Source of the DNA: Nemertoderma westbladi
Taxonomy: Eukaryota; Xenacoelomorpha; Nemertodermatida; Nemertodermatidae
NCBI GenBank assembly: GCA_032718475.1
Contig: JAUCBJ010008242.1
Span: forward strand, 1 to 64,000
Direction: 5' to 3'
Length of the DNA stretch: 64,000 nucleotides
In this document: positions 23,091 through 34,661 of the stretch, piece after piece
Position numbering within the stretch: the first letter of the stretch is position 1
How the letters are laid out: every line of letters begins with the position of its first letter
Translations under genes and position numbers: made by a program
Notes under the pieces: generated by a model
The model's database searches: none
What the model was told of the DNA's origin: nothing
Seen by the model: only the letters and a program-made list of their open reading frames with translations

Positions 23091-24347
23091 CTAGAAAGGC
23101 ATTTCCTAAAGGAAATGCAACCACGAAGCTAAGGAAAATTAAACACTCTTTGACTCGATCACTTCATTGCTTTACAGAGTTAAGAGGCATATGCCTTTAA
23201 AACTCATTACCATGGCAACCGGAGTTTTCTAGAACTGCTGAGGATAACATTAAGATCCGGTTTGTGGTTCCAGGTGACACATACTTCAATTCAGTTTCAT
23301 TGAGTAGTTAATGTGTAAAACAAAGGATTTAATTGTTAAAACGTCTGTTTGTAGTGGTTGTCATGGAAACTGAAAAATGCGACAAATTAAATTGGATGCG
23401 TAATTAGTGATATAGTGGGGGTAGGGATTGGTCCCAAGTCGTAATACCTTAATGTTATGCTTCAAATAACCATTTTATAAATTTGAACATCTGTTTAACA
23501 TGGTTGCCCTGGTAACTGGATTTTCTAATTAACCTCAATCAGCTCGACTATTGTCCTTATCATTGAGTTGAGAAACCCCAAGTTTATATCTATTGCGGTT
23601 ATTCTATAAATAGAGTTATGAATATAGACTTGAATGATATAATCTGTAATAAACTCCAGTTACCACGGTAACTAGATATTTCTGGAATGTTTTTTAGTTT
23701 CACTAAAAGTTCCAACTAGTGGTCTAGTTAACACATAACCAGTTTCGTAAAATTTTACAGCGAAGTCTATGTCCAAATGAGTAATTTTTGTATAAAAACA
23801 TATGTTTACAGCGGTTGTCATGGTAACTGCAAAATAGAACAATCAAATTCGGACGCAGAATAAGTTATATAGTGGGGGTAGGGGTTGGTCCCAAGTCATA
23901 ACACCTTAACCTTAGGCTTCAAATTAACATTTTATAAATTTTAACATCTGTTTAGCCCGGTTGCCAAGGTAACTGGATTTTCTATTTAACCTCAATCAGC
24001 TCTGCTATGGACCTTATAGTTGAGTTGAGAAACCCCAAGTTTATATCTATTATAGTTTTCCTACAAATAGAGTTATAAATATTGACTTGAAATACATAGA
24101 CTTTTTTCTAAGTCCGTTGCCATGGAAACCAGATTTTTCCTGGATATGAGACCCAGTCCAAAAGATGCGCCTCGACGAGTAGTACATACATGCAAAATTT
24201 CAGGGTACTTTTAAAGGCTAGTTTTTGCTGGACTTAAAAAAAAACTAATCTGCCCCATACAAGTAAAATAGCCCACTATGAATAGACCATCTCAGCTAAG
24301 GAAAATCTTTCTTAGCGAAAGTAGTTGATTTTCCTTAGCTTCGTGGA
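23091..24347 (-). mobile_element. Array copy H9, second subfamily
   Basis: 1,257 bp, immediately after H8 (CGTGGA|CTAG). A 4 bp spacer separates it from H10. Confidence 0.85.
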
Positions 24348-24351
24348 TATA

Positions 24352-25616
24352 CGAGAAAGGCATTTCCGAAAGGAAATGCAACCACGAAGCTAAGGAAAAT
24401 TAAACAAACGGCCACACTTTGGTTCGTTGCTTAGCCTCGTTTAGTAGCAATTGTCAATAATTAACTTATATTCCCATGGAAACTAGAGTTCTCTGGAACT
24501 GTTGCTTTAACCTTTGAAAAAAAATTCAGTACAGATTGTGGTTCAGATAACACATACTGAGTTCCAGAAAATATTGTAGTTTATGTCCAAATTACCGATT
24601 TTCTATCAAAATGCATCTGTTTGCAGTGGTTGTCATGGAAACTAAAAAATAGAACAATGTAATTCGGATGCAGAATAAGTCATATAGTGGGGGTAGGGGT
24701 TAGTCCCAAGTCATAATACTATTAACTTGTGCTTCAAATTATCATGTTATAAATTTTAACATCTGTTTAGACTTGTTGCTATGGTAACTGTATTTTCTAA
24801 TTAACCTCAAACGGCTTGGATATGGATCTTATAGATGAGTTGCAAAACCCCAAGTTTATATATATTACAGTTTTGCTACAAATAGAGTTATCAATATAGA
24901 TTTGAATGATATAGAGTTTAATAAACTACAGTTACCATGGTAACTAAATTTCTGGAATAATTTAAGTTTCACTAAAAGTTCCAACTAGTGGTCCAGATAA
25001 CACATACACAGTTTTGTAAAATTTTATCATGAAGTCTATGTCCAAATGAATAAGTTTTGAATAAAAACATCTGTTTTCAGCGGTTGTCATGGTAACTGAA
25101 AAATAGAACAATGTAATTCGGATGCAGAATAAGTTATATAGTGGGGGTAGGGATTGGTCCCAAGTCATAACACCTTGCCCTTAGGCCTCAAATTAACATT
25201 TTATAAATTTTAACATCTGTTTATCCCGGTTGCTAAGGTAACTGGATTTTCTATTTAGCCTCAATCGGATCTGCTATGGACCTTATAGTTGAGTTGCGAA
25301 ACCCCAAGTTTATATCTATTATAGTTTTCCTACAAATAGAGTTATAAATATTGACTTGAAATACACAGACTTTTTTTGAAGTCCGTTGCCATGGAAACCA
25401 GATTTTTCCTGGATATGAGACCCGGCCCAAAAGATGCGCCTCATCGAGAAGTATATACATGCAAAATTTCAGGGTACTTTTAAAGGCTCGTTTTTTCACC
25501 TATCAAAAAACCCCAAATCTGCTCCATACAAGTAAAATAGCCCACTATGAATAGACCATCTCAGCTAAGGAAAATCTTTCTTAGCGAAAGTAGTTGATTT
25601 TCCTTAGCTTCGTGGA
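24352..25616 (-). mobile_element. Array copy H10, full length
   Basis: 1,265 bp; hairpin has CCGAAAGG instead of CCTAAAGG. Directly abuts H11. Confidence 0.85.
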
Positions 25617-26347
25617 CTAGAAAGGCATTTCCTTAAGGAAATGCAACCACGAAGCTAAGGAAAATTAAACACACTTTGACTCATCAGTTCATTGGTTTAC
25701 CTAGTTAAAAGTCATATGTCTTAATTAAACTCCCATTACCATGGCAACTGGAGTTTTCTAGAACTGCTCTGTTTTACATTAAGATCAAGTTTGTGGTTCC
25801 AGGTGACACAAATTGACTTCAAGGAAGTTTCATTGAGTAGTCGATGTCCAAAATTAAAGATGTATTTTTGTTAAAACATCAGTTTGCAGTGGTTGTCTTG
25901 GAAACTGATAAATATAACAACGTTAATTGGATGCAGAATTGATGATATAGTGGGGGTAGGGGTTGGTCCCAAGTCGTAATATCTTAATGTTATGGTTTAA
26001 ATAATCATTTTATAACTAAATTTGGTAACTAAAACTGGTAACTAAATTTTCTAATTGACCTCAATAAGCGCAACTATTGTCCTTATCCTTGAGTTGAAAA
26101 ACTTCAAGTTTCGATCTATTATGGTTGTTGTACAAATAGAGTTAATAATATAGAATTTAATGTAATAGATTTTAATAAACTCCAGTTACCATGGTAACTA
26201 GATATTTCTAGAAGTTTTGAGTTTTTCAGAAAGTTCCAAATAGGAGTCCAGATAACACATACCCAGTTTCAGGGAATGTTATCGTTTAGTCTATGTACAA
26301 AATGAACAATTTTTGTGTCAAAACATCTGTTTTCAGCGATTGCCATG

Positions 26348-27538
26348 TGTAAAAGCTTTTGCTGAATTGCCCGGTTATTTTTCCTTATTTTTCCCGTAAA
26401 ATACTCTGTAGTTGGTTTAATAGGCGTAAGAGGCCGTATTATTGCTGTATCGGTGTTTTTAGAGGATCTAAGAGCTATTTCTTCCGTATGTGTACTGTGG
26501 AAGGCATAGTTGATGATTCTATGGCAATTCCGTGACGCAAAAGAGGCGAGATACTCTTGAACAGTAGTTACTATGACGACGGTTAACAGCTGACATTCAT
26601 ACATGTCGATTTTCTTTGTTCTACGGCATCTCTCAGTTCAGTCAACCAATCAGAGCGTTTTTATGGCTCTTGTACAGAAATTTCCGAGAAATCACGTAAT
26701 GCATTATGGGCAGTGTTATCATTCAGTCCTGAGCCAAGGAAGAACGGCTTTGGAGTATTTTTGTGCTTTTCTGCTTTAGCCTTACACTAGTAGGCTTAAT
26801 TATAAGGACATATATCCGTTATCATAACATACCATACCTAATCAAACAACCTGTGCATACCTTTATATTGTTATACTGCTATTTACTGTCGGTTCTTCAT
26901 AATATGGTTGATGAATAATTATATTTGGAATAACAAGAAATAACCCCGAAAACCCAATATTCTTGATATACCGAAGGTAAGAGAGACAGGTTATATATAA
27001 CGATTGCGACTTATGTTAAAGTGGTTTGAAGTGAATCTAATGTTATTCGATAGACCCTACATGAGTCGGTCTGTGTTCCTTTTATATGTGACTAAAATCA
27101 ATGAAGATCGGCAGATTAGTGTGCAGTATTGTGCAGCGTTGTGTATGAGTGAGACTGATAACGAAGCATTTCCTAAAGAATGCGCCATATATGTGAATTG
27201 TAACTAAGCCATATCGTTGCGTGTAGTTTAAGTCATAACTCTGTTTATATAGATAGAGCGCCACGTCCTAAAGGAACTGTTAATATTCCCCGAAGGTGAA
27301 TAATATTGTCAGAGATTATATAATACTGTCAGTCGAATAATACATTAGGCTTACATAGCAATAAGATTAAGCTGTCGAAATCAATCTCCCGGGTATATCC
27401 CACGGGTGAATGATCGCGCACAGATTGGTTTCAACTAGTGTAGTGAATCAAATACTTGTTAGAGGCTAAAGCGATTTATTATCTGGAAGACATCCTAATT
27501 TGGCGGGTTAAACTGCCAAAGGTCTGAAAGCGCGAACA
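26348..27538 (+). repeat. 5' LTR of the BEL element
   Basis: 1,191 bp, nearly identical to 45660-46849. Contains a 64-67 codon frame (27004-27207) ending NEAFPKECAIYVNCN that is preserved in both LTRs; since LTRs are copied together this does not show that it is used. Confidence 0.9.
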
Positions 27539-27900
27539 ATAACGGATATCTAGTCTGTATTGCAGTGTAGGCATTAAATACAGTTTAATATTGTTCTGGT
27601 AAGAACAATAACGGATATAGCTTCTTTATTGCAGTAAGCAATAAAGTTGAAAGTACCGGTCAACCGGTAAACCTGAACCGGTACTTCTGTAGGTCAGTAG
27701 GCCCAACTGCCAGAACCGGTACTGCTGTAGGTCCGTAGGTCCAACTGCCAGAACCGGTACTTCTGTAGGTCCGTAGGCCCAACTGTCCTAACCGGTACTT
27801 CCAGTATAAGTACATTAGTATTATTCGAATTTGATAGTTATATACCGGTAGGTCTTAGTACTTAATCAGGGAACGGCCGCCCTGGTTTTTTATTGAGATT
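27539..27900. other. BEL leader, part before the CR1-like LINE
   Basis: Begins ATAACGGATATCTAG. The word GAACAATAACGGATAT occurs at the LTR junction (27534) and again at about 27604. No 18-base match to a tRNA 3' end is evident. Confidence 0.5.
27664..27800. repeat. Three-unit minisatellite with ACCGGTAC
   Basis: About 40 bp unit, AGAACCGGTACTTCTGTAGG followed by TCCGTAGGCCCAACTGCC, three near-identical copies. Confidence 0.85.
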
Positions 27901-27929
27901 TTACTTGTTTCTGTCGGTTTTATTTGTTT

Positions 27930-28390
27930 GTAGGTCAGTATTGAACAGAAGGCTCATCTGGTTCTACGGACACAGTCAGCGCGTCTGCGCTCTCCAGAAT
28001 AAAAAGAATCTCGCTAAGCCGATCGCGATCACTGAACACCTTATTGCGAGTCGTGCGCTGCTCGTTAAATCGCTGCGCGCTCTACATCGCGCGGCACGAA
28101 TCCACTCATTTTATACCCGCAACGGCGTCGTATTTGCCCGCGTCTGCGATGGCGACAAGCCGATGCGTATCGGGACTGATCGAGATGTAAATTGCCTCTT
28201 CCTTCCACCTCCTGCCAGCTCTGCTCCCGTAGATTCGCTACTCGGGAACCCCTCCACTTCCCCGACTGGGCCCACTGTTCCCTCGACCAACACCCCCGCT
28301 CGTCCCATTGTCCCCACCTCCAATGGTCGGATGCCGGGATCCTACTACTCGCCTATAGCTGTGGTCGAAGAAGAGGAGCCCTCCGAGTAG
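27930..28390 (+). pseudogene. LINE ORF1 C-terminal fragment (FP25K-like RNA-binding domain)
   Basis: The frame is open to a TAG at 28388-28390 but has no ATG at its start, and TTTGTTTGTAG just before it looks like a splice acceptor or a truncation point. The segment LIASRALLVKSLRALHRAAR then YTRNGVVFARV and RIGTDRDVNCL follows the pattern of the baculovirus-FP-like domain (L..R..LL...R.L, then YT.NG.VF.R) at the end of many CR1/Jockey-group ORF1 proteins. A Pro/Ser/Thr-rich tail and an acidic end (EEEEPSE) follow. In family terms it would coat the LINE RNA. It is probably the 5'-truncated first ORF of the LINE whose ORF2 begins at 28816. Confidence 0.55.
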
Positions 28391-28815
28391 TTTCCTAATT
28401 TTCTCGTACCATTAACAAAGATAAAACTATACAGCTTCATAAACATTTCAGAATGAAAGAAATTCAAATTATTCGGTGACTGGTAGGGAGCCCATACCAT
28501 TTATTTCAGTTTATTTTATGTAAGTTCCCGGTCAAATTATTCTTATTCATAAACTTTACTAATCATATTTCTTGGTTATATTATTTGGTATATCGAATTA
28601 TTAATACATTTCTTTATATCATCTCATTATAACATTTCCTATCATATTTTCATATCATTTTCTTCTTTAATACCGAACCATTTATCCACTTATGATATCC
28701 ACCAAGTAGATTACCTATTATTAAGGTAATAATGTTTATTACCTACCAATCTGCTGGGGAACCTAATCTAAACGCCGAAGTCCTCCTAGTCTAGGCAAGT
28801 CCCTGTACAAATTGC
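28391..28815. other. LINE inter-ORF region
   Basis: AT-rich, no reading frame; includes the small inverted repeat TTATTAAGGTAATAATGTTT and ends with a GC-richer stretch before the ORF2 ATG. Confidence 0.5.
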
Positions 28816-31800
28816 ATGTCCGGCCAGCGATACAACCCACCCCCTGACCGTGTTGACTGTAATTGTGGTTTCTGTTTTTCTAAATTTTATCATTTTGATC
28901 TAGTATTCCTCTGTAACTTATGCAATACGCACTACCATCGACAATGTGGTTCATTCTTAGATGCACAGGATTTTTCAAATAACTCTGGGAACAATCTAAT
29001 ACATTTTTGTAATTTTTGTTACGCAGGTATATTTCCTTTTTACACTGTATCTAATGATGACCTTGATATATTCTGTTCTGAAAATAGCGAGGACATTTCA
29101 GATTCTGATTATAAAGCTACTGGCAACATATTTAGTTCTATTAATCCCGATGATAGTGTTAATTCAAACTTAATTATTGGCAACTATTACAATGAAGCAA
29201 AATTTAACAACACTTTCACTAGTGAGACTACCAACCCATCTTTCTCTGTCTTTCATTTAAATTGCAGGAGTCTAAATTCAAATTTTACGGCAGTTACAGA
29301 TTTCTTATCAACGCTCAATAACAAATTCGATATTTTGTCATTTTCCGAAACTTTCCTCACTAAGGACCACCCCATTAACAACATATGCATTGATGGTTAT
29401 AAGAACCCTGTATGTGACTTCCGGGAGTATGGTAAGCTGACCAGGGGAGGCACAGCGATCTATGTCCGGAGTGAACTGGAGATGGTCGAACGTCCTGATC
29501 TACACTTTCCTGGTCCGGAAAACTCCTGGGTAGAAATTTCTCGTCCACATCCGAGTAGACCACTAATTATAGGTTGTATCTATCGTCCCGACGAAATATC
29601 TTACGACTCATTTGCTACTAAACTAAATGACTCCTTAACAAAACTGGCAGCTACTAAACATGATGTAATTATTACCGGTGATATAAATATAGACCTCATA
29701 AAGTCAACCAAACCCAATGCCCGAGACTATCTAAATATAATTTCATCTAACGGTTTTACCCAAACAATACAGCAACCAACCCGTATAACTACTCACTCTA
29801 AGACCCTCATTGACCACGTTATTACTAATATCCATTCATCTATTTGCTCCCCGGGTGTCTTCCTAACTGAAACTGGCACATCCGATCATCTAGCAACTTT
29901 TCTCGTTCTTTCTAACTATTCTACTTTTTTCCGACCTCCGGAGACCAAATATGTGTATGACTATAGCCAATTCGATAAAACCAAATTTCTGAAAGACCTG
30001 TACAATAAGCAGTGGACTTACAAAACTTCGACTGTACCAGTTTCTGATAAAGACAAATTCGATAACTTCTACTCAGAATTTACGGCTACTTGTACCACAA
30101 ATCTACCACGCAAGGCACTTAATAAAAAGTCAGTCTCTAAAAAACCGTGGTTATCCAATGGTTTACTATTGGCGATCCGCAAAAAGAACTTACTTTACGC
30201 AAAGTCCGTCAAACACCCAACCACTGAAAATCACAACATCTTTAAATTATACCGTAACAAGCTAACTAGTCTACTTAGGTCTGCCGAGAAACAATATTAT
30301 ACTTCGGAGTTTACAAATAATTCAAATAATATGCGCAAAACCTGGAAAACTATTAATAATCTACTTAACCGATCTAGTAAATCTTCTGTTCCAAAACGTT
30401 TAAATATATCTAACAACGGTTCTAATTATAGTGTGACTTCCTCATCTGATATAGCTAACCACTTTAACGATTTCTTTTCTACCATAGGACCAAAATTAGC
30501 TTCTAAACTGCCAACCACATCACGCAGCCCGACTCGACATATTCAACATTCTAAATCTAACTCTCTTGTACTCACAGAAACTTCCGCTGTAGAGGTACAC
30601 TACAATTTACTTACTTTACGCGACAGTGCTTCATCCAATGACGATTTCCCTGTACACCTTGTTAAATTAGCCGCACCTATTATAGCAACTCATTTAGCCT
30701 ACCTAATTAATCTAAGCATAAATCAAGGCCACTTTCCTAACTCTATTAAGGTATCCAAAGTTATCCCAGTTTATAAAGGTGGCGACCCCTTCCTGACTAC
30801 CAACTATAGGCCCATCTCTTTACTTTCAGTATTTCATAAAATCTATGAATCTGTTATATATTCTCAATTAATATCCTATCTGGAAAAATTTAAAATTATT
30901 TCCCCTAATCAGTTCGGCTTTCGTAAGAAATACACTACGTCCATGGCTGTTATAAACATTGTAGAGTCATTACGTGAAGCTCTTGATAATTACGATTCTT
31001 CTTGTTTACTACTAATTGATTTGAAAAAGGCGTTCGACACGCTTAATTTTTCTATCCTACTTAGCAAAGTACAAATGTACGGTATCCGTGGCACGCCCTT
31101 TTCACTATTTTCTGATTATCTTACCAACCGTAGGCAGTGCGTATCTATAGATAACACTATATCCTCTCTCAGGTCCATTTCATGTGGTATCCCACAAGGG
31201 TCGGTTCTCGGGCCAGTCCTTTTTCTTCTTTATATAAATGACTTACCTAACTGCACATCCTCCCTCGCGACTCTCTTTGCCGATGACACCACTCTCATGC
31301 GACGACACCGCCATCTGACTCCTCTAATCGACTCCATGAATTACGACGCTAACCTGCTCTATGACTGGCTATGTGACAACCGACTAACGTTAAATATTGA
31401 TAAGACAGAATACTCCATATTTAAAAACTCCAGATTCCAATCTCAATCTCACGGTCTATCCATTAATAGTCAACCAATAAAATTTACATCTGCATTTAAG
31501 TACCTAGGTATAATTATCGACAATAATTTAACATTCCGCAATCACATAAGCTACATTCTTAAAAAGATCTCTAGAACCGGAGGTCTTTTCTATAAATTAC
31601 GTCATATTCTCAGCCCACAGATTTTACGGATGCTCTTTTACTCGTTAATATATCCATACATCTACTATGGTCTCATTGTCTGGGGTGGCACCTACAATAC
31701 CATCACCAAACCTTTGCGAACAAAACTAAATAAAATTCTACGATGTATTACGTTTAGCCACCACCGGTCCTCCGCCTTTCCAATCTACCAACAACTACGT

Positions 31801-32103
31801 ATACTACCTATAGATCAACTTTTCCAATTCCAGGTCCTCTCACTAATGTACGATATTCATAGTAACCCCTCCCACCCTCTTTCCCACTTGTTCACCAGGG
31901 CTTCTTCAGTGCACTCCTACAACACCCGCTCTGCCTCCGCTGGTCTGTACCACCTGCCACATGTCCGTCTTATTGTCCGTCACCAGTCTGTATCTGTTCA
32001 AGGCCCTTTACTCTGGAACTCCTTGCCACAAAATATCCGTAGCAGCTCCAGTCTGAATATCTTTAAATTAAAACTTAAGAATTACTTGCTCAAAATCTCT
32101 TAA
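28816..32103 (+). CDS. LINE ORF2: PHD-like finger, APE endonuclease, reverse transcriptase
   Basis: A complete 1,095-residue frame from ATG to TAA. Residues about 13-75 hold a Cys/His array (CNCGFC, CNLC, HYHRQC, CNFC) like the PHD fingers of some CR1-group LINEs. Residues about 145-360 are an AP-like endonuclease with HLNCRSLNSN, SFSETFL, GGTAIYVR, TGDINIDL and the catalytic SDH. Residues about 590-900 are the reverse transcriptase: NYRPISLLS, QFGFRKKYTT, LLIDLKKAFDTLN, GIPQGSVLGPVLFLLYINDL and FADDT near residue 820. The GIPQGSVLGP and SVHSYNTR signatures fit CR1/Daphne/Rex1-group LINEs. Role: target-primed reverse transcription. No frameshift or stop is present, so it could be functional or very young. 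Confidence 0.9.
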   Translation: MSGQRYNPPPDRVDCNCGFCFSKFYHFDLVFLCNLCNTHYHRQCGSFLDAQDFSNNSGNNLIHFCNFCYAGIFPFYTVSNDDLDIFCSENSEDISDSDYKATGNIFSSINPDDSVNSNLIIGNYYNEAKFNNTFTSETTNPSFSVFHLNCRSLNSNFTAVTDFLSTLNNKFDILSFSETFLTKDHPINNICIDGYKNPVCDFREYGKLTRGGTAIYVRSELEMVERPDLHFPGPENSWVEISRPHPSRPLIIGCIYRPDEISYDSFATKLNDSLTKLAATKHDVIITGDINIDLIKSTKPNARDYLNIISSNGFTQTIQQPTRITTHSKTLIDHVITNIHSSICSPGVFLTETGTSDHLATFLVLSNYSTFFRPPETKYVYDYSQFDKTKFLKDLYNKQWTYKTSTVPVSDKDKFDNFYSEFTATCTTNLPRKALNKKSVSKKPWLSNGLLLAIRKKNLLYAKSVKHPTTENHNIFKLYRNKLTSLLRSAEKQYYTSEFTNNSNNMRKTWKTINNLLNRSSKSSVPKRLNISNNGSNYSVTSSSDIANHFNDFFSTIGPKLASKLPTTSRSPTRHIQHSKSNSLVLTETSAVEVHYNLLTLRDSASSNDDFPVHLVKLAAPIIATHLAYLINLSINQGHFPNSIKVSKVIPVYKGGDPFLTTNYRPISLLSVFHKIYESVIYSQLISYLEKFKIISPNQFGFRKKYTTSMAVINIVESLREALDNYDSSCLLLIDLKKAFDTLNFSILLSKVQMYGIRGTPFSLFSDYLTNRRQCVSIDNTISSLRSISCGIPQGSVLGPVLFLLYINDLPNCTSSLATLFADDTTLMRRHRHLTPLIDSMNYDANLLYDWLCDNRLTLNIDKTEYSIFKNSRFQSQSHGLSINSQPIKFTSAFKYLGIIIDNNLTFRNHISYILKKISRTGGLFYKLRHILSPQILRMLFYSLIYPYIYYGLIVWGGTYNTITKPLRTKLNKILRCITFSHHRSSAFPIYQQLRILPIDQLFQFQVLSLMYDIHSNPSHPLSHLFTRASSVHSYNTRSASAGLYHLPHVRLIVRHQSVSVQGPLLWNSLPQNIRSSSSLNIFKLKLKNYLLKIS

Positions 32104-32508
32104 AATTACAAGATACTGCCATAGATTTCATTTCAGATCAGTATTACCAGCCAAACTCGATTTTATATTTTTACAAACCAGTAATAATATATACACTCAC
32201 AACAACTGATTTTACATACCATTGCATTTGCCAATTATATTTTAATGTTTGACATACTATTTATGCTGCCACAATTTCAGTCAACAACAGTTACATTAGG
32301 TCTTAGGCATGTGTTCTAAAATATATACAAACACCCCTTTTCCTCCATGGTATGTGGGTGTTCCGAAGCTGAACTAGCGATTTGCTATAGTGGAGGACCA
32401 CCCACACAGTACCCAGCAGATTACAGTCTGCTGTGCAATTACTCATGAATTATTTCGTTTTTATTGAGGAATAAATAAACTCAAACTCAAGGCGTGTAAG
32501 CCTGATCA
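32104..32508 (+). other. LINE 3' UTR and tail
   Basis: Contains GTGGGTGTTCCGAAGCTGAA and the partly self-complementary CAGCAGATTACAGTCTGCTG, then AATAAATAAACTCAAACTCAA. The last part is taken as the LINE end. Confidence 0.55.
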
Positions 32509-33090
32509 GATTGTACAGACAATTTGTAGGCTGAGCTGTTGTCTGATTGTTGTTAAGTCTGAACGGATTGCAGTGTGTGTAGATCATCTGTCCGATAAAG
32601 AACGGTTAGGAAGTAGGGGCAGCCAAAGCTGTAAGGTGAACCCCCATCTAAAGAATAAGTCGTACTACTGGGTTAGAACGCATACTACCTAACCATTTCG
32701 GAGTCTGCATGTCCTGTAGTTTATTTAGGCTTGAGAGTAGTCTGCCATCGTTTAGTCTGTACTTTGTTTGTGTAGTCTGTACAGGTAGCGTATAATATTT
32801 ATTTAGATAATTTGTAGGCTGGATAGTTGTCTGGCTGTTATTAGGTCTGAACGGATTGCAGTGTGTGTAGAGCCTCTGTCCGATAAAGAACGGTTAGGAA
32901 GTAGGGGCAGCCAAAGCTGTAAGGTAAACCCCCATCTAAAGAATAAGTCGTACTACTGGGTTAGAACGCATACTACCTAACCATTTCGGAGTCTGCATGT
33001 CCTGTAGTTTATTTAGGCTTGATAGTAGTCTGTCAGTGTTTGGTCTGCACTTTGTTTGAGTGGTTTGTACGCGTAGCGTAATATTTATTA
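32509..33090. repeat. 288 bp tandem duplication in the BEL leader
   Basis: AATTTGTAGGCTG at 32521 recurs at 32809 and the match runs through CCGATAAAGAACGGTTAGGA and CGTACTACTGGGTTAGAACG to the word CGTAGCGTA(TA)ATATTTATT. Two units, few differences; the first is cut at its left end by the LINE. Confidence 0.85.
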
Positions 33091-34413
33091 TTCAGAGTTT
33101 ATGCGATTATTCGCAACACTCATTCCCCAAGTTTGTTCCTACAATAATTGTGTTTGTTATACATACCGCTATAGTTAAATTAACCCCGGTACTACACGGG
33201 CTGCTTGGCGTAGGTAAAGACTGGTGATTTTGTGCACCGGTCACTCCAGCAGATGCCGTGGTTCTTTTAGCTGTTCAAGTATATTTAACTACTGATTATA
33301 TGTTGTACAAGTACTCGTACCTAATTTAGGGTTTAGTGTACAGTGCTTTCCGAAAGTAATTAGTGTAGGCATTATATTTGTGTTGTAAAGTGGTTGATAG
33401 GCACGTTCGATTAGCTCTATTAACTTCTAGGTAGGAACACTCCGTGATACATAACGTAGTACCTATAGCGATACGGCTATAGGTCGTCAGGCGGTGGTAT
33501 TTTCCTATCTGGACAACGCAGTGTATTTACTACTACGTATTATTTTCAAATACCGCAGTACCCTGTCCGTTGTAATAACCAGATTTCTAACCCTTTGTTA
33601 GGCTGGTCTGTAGACTTCTTGTAAAATTACCCTAAAAATTTCGTATTTGTGTTTTTTGTAAATTTTTGTGTTTATTTAGAGATTGTAATCTCACCCGAAT
33701 TGTACGTAATTTGTAGTATTAAGTAACTTAGGTAAATTAGCATTATTTGTTTTAGTGTCCTATAAGTAACACTTCACTGAAAGCGCACCGCTTTGTGTAG
33801 TGATTGCTCCCCAGAAATAATAACATTTATTTCAAACATTGACAAAACCCATTAAAACGGGTATATATATATTATAAATCAAATCTAACGATTTATAAAT
33901 AGTAGGCCTACCATACAACCATTAGGTCTCAATATCAGTTGGACTACTGCTCAAATAACGGTAATAAAGTAAGTAAAGTAACCAAGTAACCCTAAAATTC
34001 AGAGATTCAATTATTTAAAATAATTGATATACCGGTATTTACGATAGGCCTATTATCTTTATTTCTATAAATTTAGGCTGAAATTATACCGGTACTTGTA
34101 ATTAATTCTAGTCCAGAATTATATATACTACAAACTGTAAGCTGTATACCGGTATTCCCGATAGGCCTATTATATATTTATATATATTTGTGCTAAAATT
34201 ATACCGGTATTCTGTGATAAACCTAGTCTGTAATAATACTTATATAGTTATATATACTATAAGCATACCGGTATTCTAATATATTATATATATCACGCTA
34301 CACTGAGTAGCAGTATCGGTAATTAATTACTAGGCTAGCAGTTAATACTGAATTACTAGACTTGCTTAGACTGTAATATAGCAGTAGGCATTCAACTGTA
34401 CAATCAAACAAAC
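33091..34413. other. BEL leader, part before gag
   Basis: No convincing coding sequence. From 34028 to 34275 the palindrome ATACCGGTATT or close variants occurs five times at about 55-65 bp spacing, within two ~118 bp units that share CGATAGGCCTATTAT. The gag ATG at 34414 is preceded by CAATCAAACAAAC. Confidence 0.6.
34028..34275. repeat. Five ACCGGT palindromes at ~58 bp spacing
   Basis: TACCGGTA cores at about 34029, 34088, 34147, 34202 and 34267. The unit around 34028 is duplicated at 34146 (ACCGGTATT then CGATAGGCCTATTAT). Confidence 0.8.
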
Positions 34414-34623
34414 ATGTCTGACACAAAACAAACATTGTCAGATAGCCTCTTAGAAAGTGCTAGAATGAGTGTTAGACAGGGTCTTAAAAAGATCTGGGAC
34501 TCAGCTAAGAGTATAGAGCGTCTGAGACCAAAGTCCAAGTCCCCTCCTACTGTAAGCAAGGTCATCCCTACAGTAGTAATAACAGAACCGAGGCTGGTCC
34601 AACATCGTAGGTCTATCATAGGC
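34414..34623 (+). CDS. BEL gag, N-terminal 70 codons (cut by LINE insertion)
   Basis: Starts at the ATG in CAAACATGTCTGAC. The frame is open across a basic, Ser-rich segment (SVRQGLKKIWDSAK, RLRPKSKSPP) to the GGC that ends the 11 bp duplication CTATCATAGGC. It stops only because it runs into the LINE; the second copy of the duplication at 38364-38374 is in the same frame and continues without a stop into the main gag frame. It is therefore the original N-terminus of gag and not a separate gene. Confidence 0.8.
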
Positions 34624-34661
34624 TACTACTAGGATCGGCATGCTGCATTGCAGCTGCATTT

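Larger units (their letters stand above)
27893..32508 (+). mobile_element. CR1-like LINE, 5'-truncated in ORF1, ORF2 intact
   Basis: Contains the end of an ORF1, a 425 bp gap and a 1,095-codon ORF2, followed by a 3' UTR ending AATAAATAAACTCAAACTCAA, which looks like a short-repeat LINE tail. It interrupts the leader of the BEL element. The left boundary is uncertain (somewhere about 27,850-27,950) and no target duplication could be seen. Confidence 0.75.

Noticed and set aside
13199-26347. CRISPR-like or integron-like array (repeats with unique spacers)
   Set aside because: Repeats are 1.26 kb transposons with Helitron ends, in a eukaryotic setting; spacers vary from 0 to 115 bp.
27004-27207. 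Small ORF in both LTRs as a gene
   Set aside because: Identity between LTRs follows from the replication cycle; it is short and without recognised motifs.
26348-27538. Interpretation of the 1.19 kb pair as a segmental duplication
   Set aside because: TG..CA ends, a 5 bp target duplication and precise interruption of one Helitron copy fit LTRs much better.
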